Positions 35,001-51,810 of a stretch of DNA of 64,000 nucleotides are shown here, in pieces. Made by a program: the position numbers and the translations under genes. Position 1 is the stretch's first letter, and every line of letters starts with the position of its first letter. Source of the stretch: Leptasterias polaris (lineage: Eukaryota > Echinodermata > Asteroidea > Forcipulatida > Asteriidae); contig JAZGTN010000224.1 of NCBI GenBank assembly GCA_037783415.1, positions 225,164-289,163 of the forward strand, given 5' to 3'. The notes under the pieces are model-generated. The model saw nothing but the letters and a program-made list of their open reading frames with translations. It made no database searches and was not told the origin of the DNA.

Positions 35001-38000
35001 GAAAGGTTTGACTGATGGGCACCTTACCAATACCTATATTGAAATCAAAAAGTAAAATAATGGAACGTTACTTGTCCTTACATTCCTTGTCAGTGATTGT
35101 TATAACCTGTTGATGCTGTTTCCTTCCTAATCTTTTAGAATTACTATCAGTGAAAAATCTGGAATAAATTTTTGAAGTGAAATAATATGCTGATGAAATA
35201 AAACCATGATGAGACAAAAGTTAAACATCCAACATGGTGGTTTTTGGCACTGGGATTTACAGCATTTGTTTGAGAAATGTTACACGGAGGCCATCTTTGT
35301 TCGGTGTTGTTCAGTGGTTGCTAAAGCTTTAAGCCATCGCCCATAGCATGGAATCTCGCCTTAAGTATGAGCTTGCTTTCAATTCTTAAAGGCACTGTAC
35401 ACGTTTGGTAATTACTCAAAATATATATTGGCATAAAAACTTACTTGGTAACGAGCAACGGAGAGCTGTGCTGTTGATAGTATAAAACATTGTGAGAAAC
35501 GACTCCCTCTGAAGTAATGTAGTTTTTGAGAAAGAGGTAATTTCTCACTAAAATAATAAAAGACTTCTGGCCAGAAGCCTTTTATTCCTATCTGAAAGCA
35601 CACTAATTTGTACAACAAGGGTGTTTTTTCTTTCATCATTTTCTTGCAACTTCAATGACCAATTGAGCCCAAATTTTCACAGGCTTATTATTTTATGCAT
35701 ATGTTGGGATACACCAAGTGAGAATACTGGTCTTAAACACATTTTTTACAAGGATTTATCTTTTTCTTTGAATTTGAAGAAAAATCAAGATGAGGCAGAG
35801 CATGAAGCCGGAGGAGATGAAGAGGTTGACACTCCGCTTCCCAACCTCCCAGAACTCATGTACTACTTTGAACAGGCAGCTGTAAGTAATTTATCCATAA
35901 AGTATTGGGCTTAGGAATAGCTGTGACAGTTTAGATAAAATACTTTTGAAGGATCTTTTGAAAAAAAATACATACATATTTTGGGGTAAAGGTTTACATC
36001 AATACTTGAACACTTGAACACGCGTGTGAACACTTGAACACGCGTGTTTTAGAGATTGAATCATTTTTTAATTAAATAAAGAGTTTTTGGGGTGAACAAA
36101 GACAAAATTCAGAACAGGATTTGCACCTGCAACCTACAAACTTAACCATCCGGCCCTAATGTTTGCAGATTCCCTATATCAATATCTTCGTTTTGGGGTG
36201 TCAGTCAGAAGCCATTCAAACTGAAACTGCCATATAACCCGGGATTACTCCCAAGTCTATGATACAACCTGGGAAAGGGCAGTACAGGGATCACATTAAG
36301 GGGATGCAACTTTCTGTTTCAAAATTTTAACCAGTCAGTTTCCCTTGTGGTTTATTGTTTGAAAAAAACTGAGCTTAAACAAAATAAACTTATACCATTT
36401 TGTGGGACAGGACTCTAGCTAACAATCTTACGATGTGTATCGATGTAAGCAAAGTGTGATGTCACAATACAAATCTCCATAGTAATGTTTACAACTCAAA
36501 TCTGAGAGTTTTGTTAAAATCGAGCCCCAGTTTCACCTTATTTTGTTTACAATTTTAGTTGACAGTTTAATTTTGGGTCTGAATGTTCATAGATTGGCAT
36601 CACCCGTGAAGAAATGATGCGTATTTTCCTGGCACTGAAGCAGCTGGTTGACAACTACCCCCTGCAAACTTGCCGCCTCTGGGGCAAACTCTTTGGTACC
36701 GAGAAGAATTACATCGTCGCCGAGGTTGAGTACAGGGAAGGTGAAGAAGAGGAGGAGGAAGAGGAAGAGGTTTGTAGCTGTCTTTGTTGGGTGCCCTGTA
36801 GCATGTTTAGCAGATAGCATTTGATGGTATGCTGAAAGGACCAGACTATTTTGGCTCTTGGCCTCAATTTGGTTAAGCTGATTGATATGGATGAGTAAAA
36901 AATGAGAATTGAGCAGAACATCCCCTCCATAAATGTTTACCTTCTATAGTATATTACCTACCAGCGATGCATTGTTTGTCACGGTGTACCACATGACTAC
37001 CTTCATATGTGAGACAGATTATTTTAAAAAAATAAAAAATCACAAACTTATATTATGTTCACATTGAAAACCATGACAAATTTGAACTCCTGACCTAATT
37101 ACTTTGACCTTTCAATCAAATCTTGTGGCCGTTTGCAGCTGCTATGGGCATTGTGGGACAAGCTGCCTGTGGCAGCTGTGGTCTCTAAAGGGTGAATGGA
37201 TCTGTCCAAGATGGAATTTATCTTAATGAAAATGTTTTACCTTTTCTGTTCAGGAGCACGAAGCTGAAGAGCAGGAGACAGAGAAAGATGAGGAGGAGGG
37301 AGAAGGAGGTATACAGAAATCATTACGCCTTTGCCCATATTTCTCACCATACAATGGTGTTCAGGTGGTTATAGGTGGAACAGGTTGGCTCTGTAGTTTC
37401 TTTCCTTGCCTTTCACCTCTGTGGGCCTCCGATTCAAGTCCCACCTCAGACCGAATCCTTGCATGTGGATTGGGTTTTTAGTCCCTTCGAGATTTTCTTA
37501 CATCTAAAACTGAACATTTCTTGTTTCTATTCATCCTTTTATTGGTGCTTGCGCTGTTGGATATGTATGGAATAAATCAAAATATGCTTCATTCTTCTGT
37601 AACTTCAATAGTGTCCTCTGTTGATGCAGTAAGACACTATGGATGACTAGAGAAACACATGTGCCTGTGTCATAATTTTTTCCCCTGTACATGCAAATAA
37701 ATATAAAAAATTGCCGCAATGATGGACTTGTTTTCCAAAACTTGGTTGATGTCCATGAGTCTAACAAAAGTCAGCATATATTATTATTATTTTTTTAATA
37801 TTATGTTTGAATGAAATTAATTATCATTTAAGCTAATGTTGTTTATTTTTTATGTTTATTTCTACAGAGGAGGCGGAGGAAGATGACACACCCAAACCAG
37901 ACTTCAAACCTCCACCCGTCATCCCCCGGGAAGAGAACCGCACTGGAACAAACAAGAAAACATACTTTGTCTGCAACGAACGTAAGTTATATTCTTTGCA

Positions 38001-41000
38001 CCAATTTTTAACTCAAACAAAGCTTTTGCTTAGTCTCTAGCTTAGACTCCTTCAGTAATTTGAAAGCATACATTTTTCAGTATGGGACTTCATAAAGGGT
38101 TGATGGCGTTAAGCCGAGGTTAAGAAAATGGCTGATGACCTTGGCCCTGAATCTTATTCTTTACTAGTATAGATTTGTGTGTATTTTGGATGAGTCTAAA
38201 CGTCAAACAATTTATGTAGATTTTTTTTTTTTTAACAGGCGCATAGAAATCTTCCGCTCTGGCTGTAAAAGCATCCCCACCTAGCCTAAACCATCTGTGA
38301 AACTATTTTTTTTACTTTTCTAAGAATTATACATGTATTCAACAAGCATGCCATTATTCAGCTAATCAGCTGATTCCCTGAAATACACAGTACAAAGTCT
38401 TTCTGTGTGAAGCACTTTCCTTTTATTTTTTGCAAACTTCATTAAACGTTTTATTAGACGTAAAGCATTTTGTAGACATTTGCCACAATATCCAAGTTTC
38501 AAAATTGTTGCAACATTAAGAGAAAAATAATGATTTTGTTCTCATTTTTATTTATTTTTTATTATTTTTCTTTCTTTAGCTGGTCAACCTTGGGTAAAAC
38601 TTCCCCCAATCACACCAGCACAGCTCTCAGGAGCCAGACAGATCAAGAAGTTCCTCACTGGAAGACTTGATGCTCCGGTAAGTACAAGAGGAAATTGTCT
38701 AGTCTCTCAGTATTAATGATATATAATGGCAGAGTTATATAAAGAGGGCTGGTTATCCATGGGGCTGTATGGACGTTTGTTTCTGTTGGTATCATAAGGT
38801 CATTTCCTGATAATAATGAACAAAAATTTACCTGATTATGTTTAGGGTTTTGTTAAAAAGAGTAAAATGAAAAACTTGTAAAAGCTGGGAGCAATTATGA
38901 AATCACATTAATTTAAAAATTTCAGTGAAAACGTCAATTAAAGACTATAATATACAATTAATAACATTACAAAATCCATCAGAATTCAACAATATTGTTT
39001 CTTGAATTGTTCTTGGACTTGTGTTTGAGTACTACCGTTCAGCCAAACTCATCAGGCTTAGCATGGGGCCAGACACCCACTACCCTGATGCGATTCCAAT
39101 ACACCATTTGTATGTTAGATTTTGAATAATGTTTGGTACAATGACTTGATTGGTCACAAGTGAACCCAATTCAGACTAAAGACACTTTTGCTGCGTCAAA
39201 TGGTTCAGGGCAAGCTTTTGTATAGCAACCTCCAGATTTGCAAAACCTGGTACCTTCGTGCCAGAAACATTCAGAACTGTTTATGGGTATTTGCTGTCTC
39301 ATACAAAACTACACAAAAGCTTGGCTCGGGCCATGTGACATAGCAACTCTCTCTAGTCTGAAGAATTCAAATTTTTTACCGGTCACTTGTCACTAAAGCA
39401 AATCATAATACCAGACATTCAAATCTAACTCCTTTTAACATTATTATGATGCTGAAAATTTGAGGTAGGTCCTTGGTAAATGACCCTAGGTGATTAATGG
39501 TTGATAATATAGAACTCAGTTCCCTGTAAACATTTTTTGCATTTATTCCTGACACAGATCGTGAGCTACCCTCCATTCCAGGGTAATGAATCCAACTACC
39601 TACGAGCTCAGATTGCCAGGGTCTCTGCAGGGACCCAGATCAGCCCTCTTGGCTACTACCAATTTGATGAGGAAGAAGAAGAGGAGGAAGAAGAATCAAG
39701 TGAGTTTTAAACCTCCAGATACAATTGATTCACTTTCACGCAGACAACATCAACGATTCAAAATTACCAATGTAGCATTTGAAAGATCACTTTGTTGGCA
39801 ACAACTCTCATACATGTAGATGCGTTTTCTTTTCTAAACTTAGTGAATAACTAAATATCCAATAAATTTAATTTAAAAAAACTTTTTTTCTCACAGACCT
39901 AGTTGACTGTACTCGTTTTCCCAAGATTAATTCCAGTATAATATTTTTCAAGACAGCTGTTGTCCTATGAGCTATTGCTTACCTGAAGTACAATACTTAT
40001 TTTTCCATTCAGGATTTTTGAATTTTTTGTTTGAACGGTTTCCATTTTTGTTTGTTGTTCCTTCTGATTCAATTACATTTTGTGAATCCATTCAGCCCGC
40101 GAGTCCTTCGTCGAGAATCCAGACTTTGAAAGCATCCCAGTGAAAGACCTCGTCGATCCTACCTTGTCAAACTGGGTCCATCATGTGCAGCACATCCTAC
40201 CCCAGGGACGGTGTACGTGGTTCAATCCCGTCCAGCAACAAGAAGATGATTTTGAAGATGAAGAGGATGAAGAGGAGAGAGAGGAACCAGATGAGCCAGA
40301 GCCAGAGGTCGGACCTCCTCTCCTTACCCCCATCTCGGAAGATCTTGGTGAGTTAAAAACCCCAAAATATCATTGTTACTTCAAGTGTGCTTTTTGGGAA
40401 CGGCTTAACTAAAAAAATGCATACATCATGTGTTGTGTATTTCATTAGTATTAAACTAATATCTTAAGAGAAAGTTTTCGCATACTTGGTGTTACGCCAA
40501 CCTTAATTATATAGAGGAAGTAGCACTTCACAAACACTAACAGAATTATAAACTTTAAGGAATACCTTTTTATAACTGGTTATTACTTTCATTTCTTTTA
40601 CACTAGAAATTGAAAACATCCCACCATGGAGTGCCCGCCTGTCATCAAGCCTTGTACCCCAGTACGCAATCGCTGTCATCCAGTCTAATCTCTGGCCTGG
40701 TGCATTTGCATTTGGAACTGACAAGTAAGTTGTTTGCTTTAATATTGGTGTATTGGGTCCATTTTGTGTAATAAAGACATCCTGAAGAAGGGCATCATGT
40801 CTTAAAGTTAGGGTCATACTTTGGTAACGACCTATAATTTGTTTAAAGTATTTTTTAATCCGAAAGTCAGCTTTGAGTTTATGTATGCCATGACAGTAGT
40901 CTTTATTTTTAGAGTTTTTCTTTGCAATTTCTGTAATTAAACAAAAAAGTAGTAATTCAAAGCTTAAAATGCAATACATGTATTCAATAGGGGGCGCTGC

Positions 41001-41433
41001 TAGAGTTAAACATAGCTACTTATTGAAATTCAAGTTTCTTGGGCATGCTTGCCAGAGTGCTTTCTAATGAACGAGTGACATTGAAAATTTAAGGATTGGA
41101 ACAATCTTGTGGAAGAGTGAGAAGAATATTAAACCTTCCCTTTTCAAGTGATTAAGTGAAGTTTGACAACTTTTATTAATCGATGGTTCCTACACCCACA
41201 GGAAATTCGAAAATGTTTACATCGGATGGGGACACAAGTACTCCCCGGAGAATTACAGCCCCCCACCACCCCCACCAGTGCAGGAAGAGTTCCCCAGCGG
41301 ACCAGAGATCACCGAGGGGGAGGACCCAAGCCCAGAAGAAGAAGCTGCACTCAGGGCGGCTCAGCAAGAGGCCATGGAGCAGGCTGAGGAGATGGAGGAT
41401 GTGGATGAAGACGAGGATGAAGATGATGAATAG
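32089..41433 (+). CDS. RSPH4A: Radial spoke head protein 4/6 homologue, complete, 12 exons
   Basis: Exons: 32089-32303, 32969-33030, 33602-33729, 35780-35881, 36593-36769, 37254-37308, 37868-37981, 38580-38677, 39558-39699, 40096-40347, 40607-40724 and 41202-41433 (TAG). Phases agree throughout, giving 564 aa. ATG 32089 is followed at once by a second ATG. Family landmarks: [16 protein letters not shown] near the start, [34 protein letters not shown], then [33 protein letters not shown] and [17 protein letters not shown], then [25 protein letters not shown] and [18 protein letters not shown]. Acidic Glu runs (about residues 215-285, 355-363 and 400-435) and an acidic tail flank these blocks. 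RSPH4A/6A sits in the head of the radial spoke of motile cilia and flagella. It is shorter than the human paralogues (just over 700 aa). One gene probably stands for both vertebrate copies. Confidence 0.95.
33385..33470 (+). repeat. tRNA-like SINE fragment in RSPH4A intron 3
   Basis: GGGCTGAATAGTTCAGTAG, then B-box GGTTCAAATCCCG and TAGTCAATTTTTTTTG. Same family as 51455-51810. Confidence 0.5.
33845..34906. mobile_element. ~1.06-kb TIR element in RSPH4A intron 3
   Basis: TGTGACCCGCTCTATCGAAA at the left is mirrored by AATTCGATAGAGCAGGTCACA at the right. The TIRs extend about 34 bp, through GAGGAATGTCTCG/CGAGACATTCCTC, with one or two mismatches. The interior has an 86-codon frame that resembles nothing I know, so the element is non-autonomous. 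Confidence 0.8.
35386..35740. mobile_element. MITE, AAAGGCACTG.. family, one end missing, beside RSPH4A exon 4
   Basis: Near-identical but inverted relative to 14530-14881. The AAAGGCACTGTACACGTTTG end is intact. The other end stops after AGTGAGAATACTGGTCTTAA without the expected terminal repeat. It finishes about 40 bases before exon 4 (35780), so it borders the splice acceptor region. Confidence 0.8.
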
Positions 41434-42866
41434 GGGCATTGGCTGTTGATAACTGAGTTCCCTCTGTGGTACATTGGGTATCTCTGGAATATTTTCAGGG
41501 TGACTCTGGGATACATTAAATACTTATTGGTGATATAGCTTTAGGATACATTGGGTACCTTTCGGATACCTAATAGGATGCATTGGGTACCTTTCAGATA
41601 TCTTTGGATACCTTTGGGTTACTGAAAGATACTTTGGATACCTCTGGAATTTCTTTGGAGTGACTCAGGAATACTCTGAGGTAGCTAAGTGATATTGATG
41701 ATTGATGTCATAATATTGAAGATTTAAGGGGTATTTAGTGCAGGCCAACCCATTATGTGTTATCCTGAAATATAGTGGGCTCCTGTGGGAAACAGAGGGT
41801 ACTTCGATACTTGATGGTGAACTACTGCACACATTGGTTTCATGATGAGGGTGAAAAATTTGGCTATTTGTGACAGGCTTTTACCGACTGCATCAGCAGA
41901 TTCACTTCAAGACCAGCTTGAATGAATGGGATACAGTTGGGTAACTGTAGGCTACTTGCAATGTATAAGAGGGATTGTATAGGATACTTGGGGTAACAAT
42001 GGGGGTGCTTAATAGTGAAAACAGAAATTTAAAACTGGGTATTATGCTGTAAATAACTGGTACTTGGAAAATTGGAGAGTAAAGTTGTCATGCTCAAATC
42101 TTCTTGCTTCCTGTTTTGAGGGTTTAGGCTAAAGCATATCATCACAGAGCTGCTAAGCAGAGTAGACCCCTGCATGTAATGCCATAAGCTCAGAACAGTG
42201 CCCTCTTTGAGATCAAAAGAACACGTATCATTGGCCGAGAGTTGTGCGTGGTGCATAACACACGTGTGCATGTTTTCATTGTTTGACCTCAGCTATGGCG
42301 GCTTATGCAAGGTGTCTATGTATTGCTCACCGAACTGATCAACATGATTTGCACAAGAAGAAATAACAGCAAAACAACTATTCCTTGATACTGTTGGTGT
42401 TTTCCTACCTCTGATATTGAAGGTAAACTTTTCTGTGCTTGGCAACATGTTTGTGTTTAGCAGTTCTATGAAATGGCCAAATGGTCATCTTATTTGTACA
42501 TTCCATTTGTCATGTACATGTAAATACAATCAGTTACAGATTTATAATGCAATATTGCGTCCATGTGCCTAAAATACAATAATAAGAATTCTACTTCCAC
42601 ACAAAGAGTATTTTTTTGTTAATTCTTGGTGCCCATATTTAATTTTGAAAAGATCCGTCCAGCAAATTACAACTTTCTCCACCTGTTTTTTTCAAGTTAC
42701 TTTCATTTAGTTGTGTACATTTGTCAATTTTGCTATACAATGTGATTGACGTATTTGCCTTAGAATAATAATAACAACGGTGGCCTTGTACATTATAAAG
42801 TTGTAATGTTATTGTTTTGATATATTGTGTTATGATAATATCTGGTGTTATAAAAACAAAAATAAA
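41434..42866 (+). other. RSPH4A 3' UTR with GGATAC/GGTACC repeats and MITE; poly(A) signal 42861-42866
   Basis: AATAAA at 42861 is followed by a T run, a plausible end about 1.43 kb past the stop. Between 41470 and 41700 are many degenerate copies of GGATACATTGGGTACCTTTC-like sequence. A MITE copy lies at 42163-42322. No second gene is seen. Confidence 0.55.
42163..42322. mobile_element. MITE, AATAGACCCC family, copy 2
   Basis: Starts AGTAGACCCCTGCATGTAAT and ends GGTGTCTATG. The inner segments GAGAGTTGTGCG and CATTGTTTGACC..ATGGCGGC correspond to 8664-8817. The ends are degenerate. Confidence 0.55.
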
Positions 42867-43788
42867 GTTCCACTTTTTTTTTTTTCGAATTGACTTATTT
42901 CATTTTTTGTTTTTATAAGCTAGTATGGTTTGATTCCATCAATGTATGGGGAAAAACTACGTGTGTGTATTTCTTATGATTGTAGGCCACAGAGGCCCTT
43001 TCATAAGTGTTCCATAGACTTTAAGATTTTGCAATGAAAGTGCCCTTTGCAACCCTCTCAAAGTTGAAATTCCATGCCTGTGATTGAAAAATTATCTTGC
43101 ATAAATTACTTCGCAGACATGCTGGTATTTCCCCTGCCGATTCAAAATTGAGGCGGGCGACTTAGTGCATTGATTTAGTACTGGTCATATCCTTCATAAA
43201 TCTATTATAAACCACAGCTTGGGCTTGGGCTTGGGCTCGGGCTCCAGCTTAGACACTGTCCACCTGTTTTGAAAATCCCAACTGAAAGTACATTTGTTAA
43301 ATAGAAACTGACAAAGCCCAAGCTGGATTCTCGGCCACAGCCGCGGTTCCGAAAAAGGCCATTGTCTCAAAATCACACATCAATGTAGCCTGGTTCCCTT
43401 TCTTTATTTGCAGTATAATGACTGGTACCAGTGTTGGAATTCAATGGTTTCATTGGGCAATACATTTCCTTTGCTCTGATAAGCTCATGGTCATCTTATA
43501 CTTGAGCACGCTATGCACTGTTTATGTGCTGCATGCAGATACACACACATTGAAGACGCCAAGCAAAAGGTCAAAGGTGCATTTCCATCGATCCCTGGTA
43601 GTTGCATGATGGCTTGGAAGGTATCTGGCATCATTCAAAGCATCAAGTCATGATAACTGCTTACCAAAGAATTCCACGCTTACGAAGCCCTGTAAAACAC
43701 ATGAATCTAATCGACCATAAGCGCAGAACTCCAGAGGTAAGCAGAGCCTTGAAATTGGGCCCAGATGTTCGAGCTGACATCAAAAACC
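42867..43788. other. Convergent interval between RSPH4A and TRMT61A
   Basis: Holds a dispersed repeat copy (42985-43085), a short CTTGGG-rich element (43204-43350) of the same kind as 53340-53860, a minus-strand AATAAA at 43408-43403 that could end TRMT61A, and a partial MITE (43656-43764). No coding exon. Confidence 0.6.
43656..43764. mobile_element. MITE, GGGCCCAATTTCATGGCTCTGCT family, partial copy
   Basis: GCTTACCAAAGAATTCCACG through GTAAGCAGAGCCTTGAAATT and GGGCCCAG. The left terminus is missing. It begins only 25 bases past the TRMT61A stop codon and so probably lies in its 3' UTR. Confidence 0.7.
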
Positions 43789-48371
<4,583 letters not shown>

Positions 48372-48699
48372 GATGGCTACACTCAGTGAAGTCACAGCTT
48401 ACTGATAATCATAGGGTGCTTCTCGTATCTGAAACAATAAAGGCATGTAACATCAATTTAACGCAAGCAATTTTGTTTCTTTTCTTGTGGTTGTCTTGAA
48501 AAATGTGTCAGCGACCATTTTTGATAAAAAAAATATTTTTAAAAGGCTCTCTTCCTTTCTGTTATCAAAAGGGCAGGATGCTAAAATATATAAATATCTA
48601 GATATTTTTTTCCTTATTAAACACTCTTTGAAAGTATCCTGTAGGTAAGTCATTATGTCACACGTGTACGTATCTGCCGCACGCACAAATTTGTTGCTA

Positions 48700-48706
48700 C
48701 TTCCGG
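48700..48706 (-). promoter_or_regulatory. ETS-type CCGGAAG site near the presumed TRMT61A promoter
   Basis: Minus-strand CCGGAAGT lies about 330 bp upstream of the start codon and 270 bp upstream of a possible 5' UTR acceptor. ETS sites are common in housekeeping promoters. The transcription start is unknown. Confidence 0.25.
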
Positions 48707-51454
48707 CTCCAAAGCTGGCACATGCTCTGTGAAATTTCCCCCCAAATCACCAATTTCATTGTTCAAAAGCGTTTCTTAAGACAGAAACTTGTAAATCTGT
48801 TAAGACCTTGAGTCTTTGCAGTCCAATTATTAAACTTTTCTTGCATAAATCATCAAAGAACTCTTATGGGCTTCTGGAAATCAGTGGAGCCAGTTTGTGA
48901 GTAGTGGGCGTGGCTTACAGTAGAATTGCGTTACACTCCCAACAAGATAGACCATACACAGTGCTTGGTAAATATCAGAGAATTAATGTTGAGATCTTCG
49001 TCTTTATATCAAACTGGTAGAGGCAGTGCCCGATTTCACATTGATACTTGCCACTGTGATTAATACAGCGCTCTGTAAAGCGTGTGTTTCTATGGTTAGT
49101 AAGAAGTCGAAAGCGCAGAACTCTGTGTTCATGATAACTGCAGGTGTCATACACTTATCGACTTCAACTGTCTGTAACATACTGCTTATACTTATAAGTA
49201 TGGAACACTCTGGCAGCCAATCAATGATTTAAAGCAAGGTTTGTTTTTGATGATGTTTGACCTTGGGATTATCTATTACAAATTTCGGGATTGTGCCTAA
49301 GTTGATGATACAAGCAAGCCTCTGTGAAGCATAAAATATGGCACACATTCAGAATATTAAATGTGACATGAGAAAGATGTTTGGCTATAGCAGATTTGTC
49401 ATTTGAAAAAATACAGGTAGAATAACAGGCAATAGCAGCCACTTTGACAATTTTGAAAAGTGCTCCTATATGCCGGAAAACATCGCGAAAAACTACAGGA
49501 AAACACTGCAAAACTTTTTCCCAGAATTTTCTACTGTAACACCCGCCCTTTAATAATAACCAAACATCTTTCTCATGACCTACTAACTCTGACTATGGAG
49601 GAAGAAATCTTCATCCATGTTCTGACTGTGCCAAATTCCATGCTTGTAGATCATCAAATTCAAAGGCACAATTCCACTTGACCCACGCAGTAACTGGGGC
49701 GCTGTACTCCACTTGACATCTCGGCCTTAACTTCTATTAAGAATAGAATGATAATACATTGATTGATGATCATCATGGCTGTTTTTCAAATGTCTTGACT
49801 TCATGTCTTTTCAGTCAGTGTATTTTAGAAAAGTGCCTGATTTTGGCATGGGAATGGTAGGCAATAGGCGCATGTTCTCTGATTCATAAGCACCCCCCCC
49901 CCCTCTCCCCTGATGGACCTTGTTTTGTGTGTATAGCCAGCTAGCTGCCAGGGAATGAAAAGAATGTGTTTACCATGTGTTCAAATCCAGTCTTACTCTT
50001 ATCTACACTGTATATTTATATGAGTGAAATACTTTGTTTCCTTCCTCCACCATGGATCATTAACATAAGTTTGATGAAGGAAGGAAATAAATGTTGAATT
50101 AAGATGTCATTCAAATCATGAACTATTATTATTAATGTGTACACCGCACGCACTTTTTGTGTAGGAAATGACATCGACACTTGACTTACAATACATTACA
50201 GTTAGTCCTTGTGTCCTTGCTAGCTCTATGGTTACACTAACACTGTTACTACTACTAGTTAGTAGGGGCAACACAGTTTCAGTACACAGTACACAGTACA
50301 CTGGGGTTTTCAGGCCTACCAAATGTTTTACTATATGTCGGATTTAGTAATATTTCCGAAACCGAATGTTCTAAACATATTCCACAATTTTAGTCATCGA
50401 TCAGAATATTTCAAGCTTATACAATTATAGACCGAAACAGCATAATATCTCACCAAATTTGCACTCTCCGTCTGTCGTCGTCTCTGATCGATCTGCCACA
50501 CACACCACACGTGTGTTTTGACACTGTTCTACTTGAAGCGGTAGAGGGCGTATTTAAAACGTTCGCGCACACACACCGCTCTGGTTCACTCGTCGAGATT
50601 ATAAAAAGGCCGCTGTGGCCCCCTTTGCAAGCGGTAAAAGGTGAGCACGTCTTGAAGACAAAATTGATGGAAAGAGGTTGACATAGGACTCAGGAGAGAG
50701 CAAAATCTGTTATATAACGTGGAAGTGATCCAAAAGGTTGAATTTTGTTGCCTCTCTCGATAAGTCACTATAACTCTCTAGCAAGCTGGAGGCTTCGTCC
50801 TTACTGATAGGCCTTATTATGTGTCGTTTGCCGTATAGATGTCAAAAAATGCCATTTTCCTCTCGGTAGGGCCTAACACTTCTCTTCTCTTTCACGTCTT
50901 TCTTTAAGGGGTCACTTATAGGACTAAACCATACATCATGATAAATTTACATCCTCTGGTTTTAGTCAATAGGCCTAATCATAACACATGCAAACCGGAC
51001 TGTGAAAATTACATCCAACTTGGGGGTCATTAATTATGAGACAAACGAAACCACCTGCTGACTGTTCATCGAACCTTTATAGAAATAACTCAAATGATAT
51101 TCATTTCAATTTCACTCAAAGCGGTACTATATGCATGTAGTTCAGAGGAAATTATTTATGTGGAGTGTAGGCCTATAGGCCTATTGGTAAACCATTATAA
51201 CCTTCACTACCAGTCAAATTTCAAAGTGTGAGTTGCAATTGAATTTTCCGATAATAATCAATCTTGTACTTTGTATTCTGAAGCTTAAAATATAGACCTG
51301 TCTGAGCTAGTATTGCTTGCCGTCCGTGACTCTCCGCTCCATGGGTCCGGTAACATACCGTTGACCCTCTCGAGAAAATGCAGTCCCAGAATAAAAATTG
51401 ACGGCACGGGCCCGCCATAAACTTATCATGTTATAAACCACAAGGAAAACTGAC

Positions 51455-51810
51455 TGGGTAAATCTTTATAAGTGACTTGGGGTCGAGCAAAGACAAATTG
51501 ACTAGTGAGCGGGATTTGAACCAACTACCTCCGGTTTAACGTGCCGGCGAATACCAACTGAGCTATTGTAGCCCGAACTTTGGTGATCTCACTATTAATT
51601 TAGGAGTTCGGGCAATCCACTCGAAACACATCGTTTGTCAATTTGTTCGGGGTGCCTGTCGAAGCCTCACAACTTCATGGGGAGACCGGCAACCTTAGGG
51701 CTAGATAGCTCAGTTGGTAAAGCGCCGGCACGTTAAACCGAAGGTCGTTGGTTGAAATCCCGCTCTAGCCAACTTCTCTTTGTCCAACCCCAAAACGAAA
51801 GTTAAAACTT
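51455..51810. mobile_element. Fold-back element of two inverted tRNA-like units
   Basis: The left unit (about 51513-51584, minus strand) and the right unit (about 51703-51772, plus strand) each have the A-box TAGCTCAGTTGG, GCCGGCACGTTAAACCG and a B-box (GGTTCAAATCCCG left, GGTTGAAATCCCG right). Outer flanks are also inverted (ACTTGGGGTCGAGCAAAGAC against CTTTGTCCAACCCCAAAACG). A pair of acceptor-like arms exists (GGCTAGA/TCTAGCC in the right unit), but the anticodon arm does not pair cleanly, so no functional tRNA is called. Confidence 0.7.

Noticed and set aside
40503..40979. 158-codon minus-strand frame
   Set aside because: Antisense to RSPH4A exon 11 and its introns.
51703..51772. Functional tRNA gene
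   Set aside because: Acceptor arms pair but the anticodon arm does not give a standard 5-bp stem with T33; a mirrored copy next to it marks a repeat.
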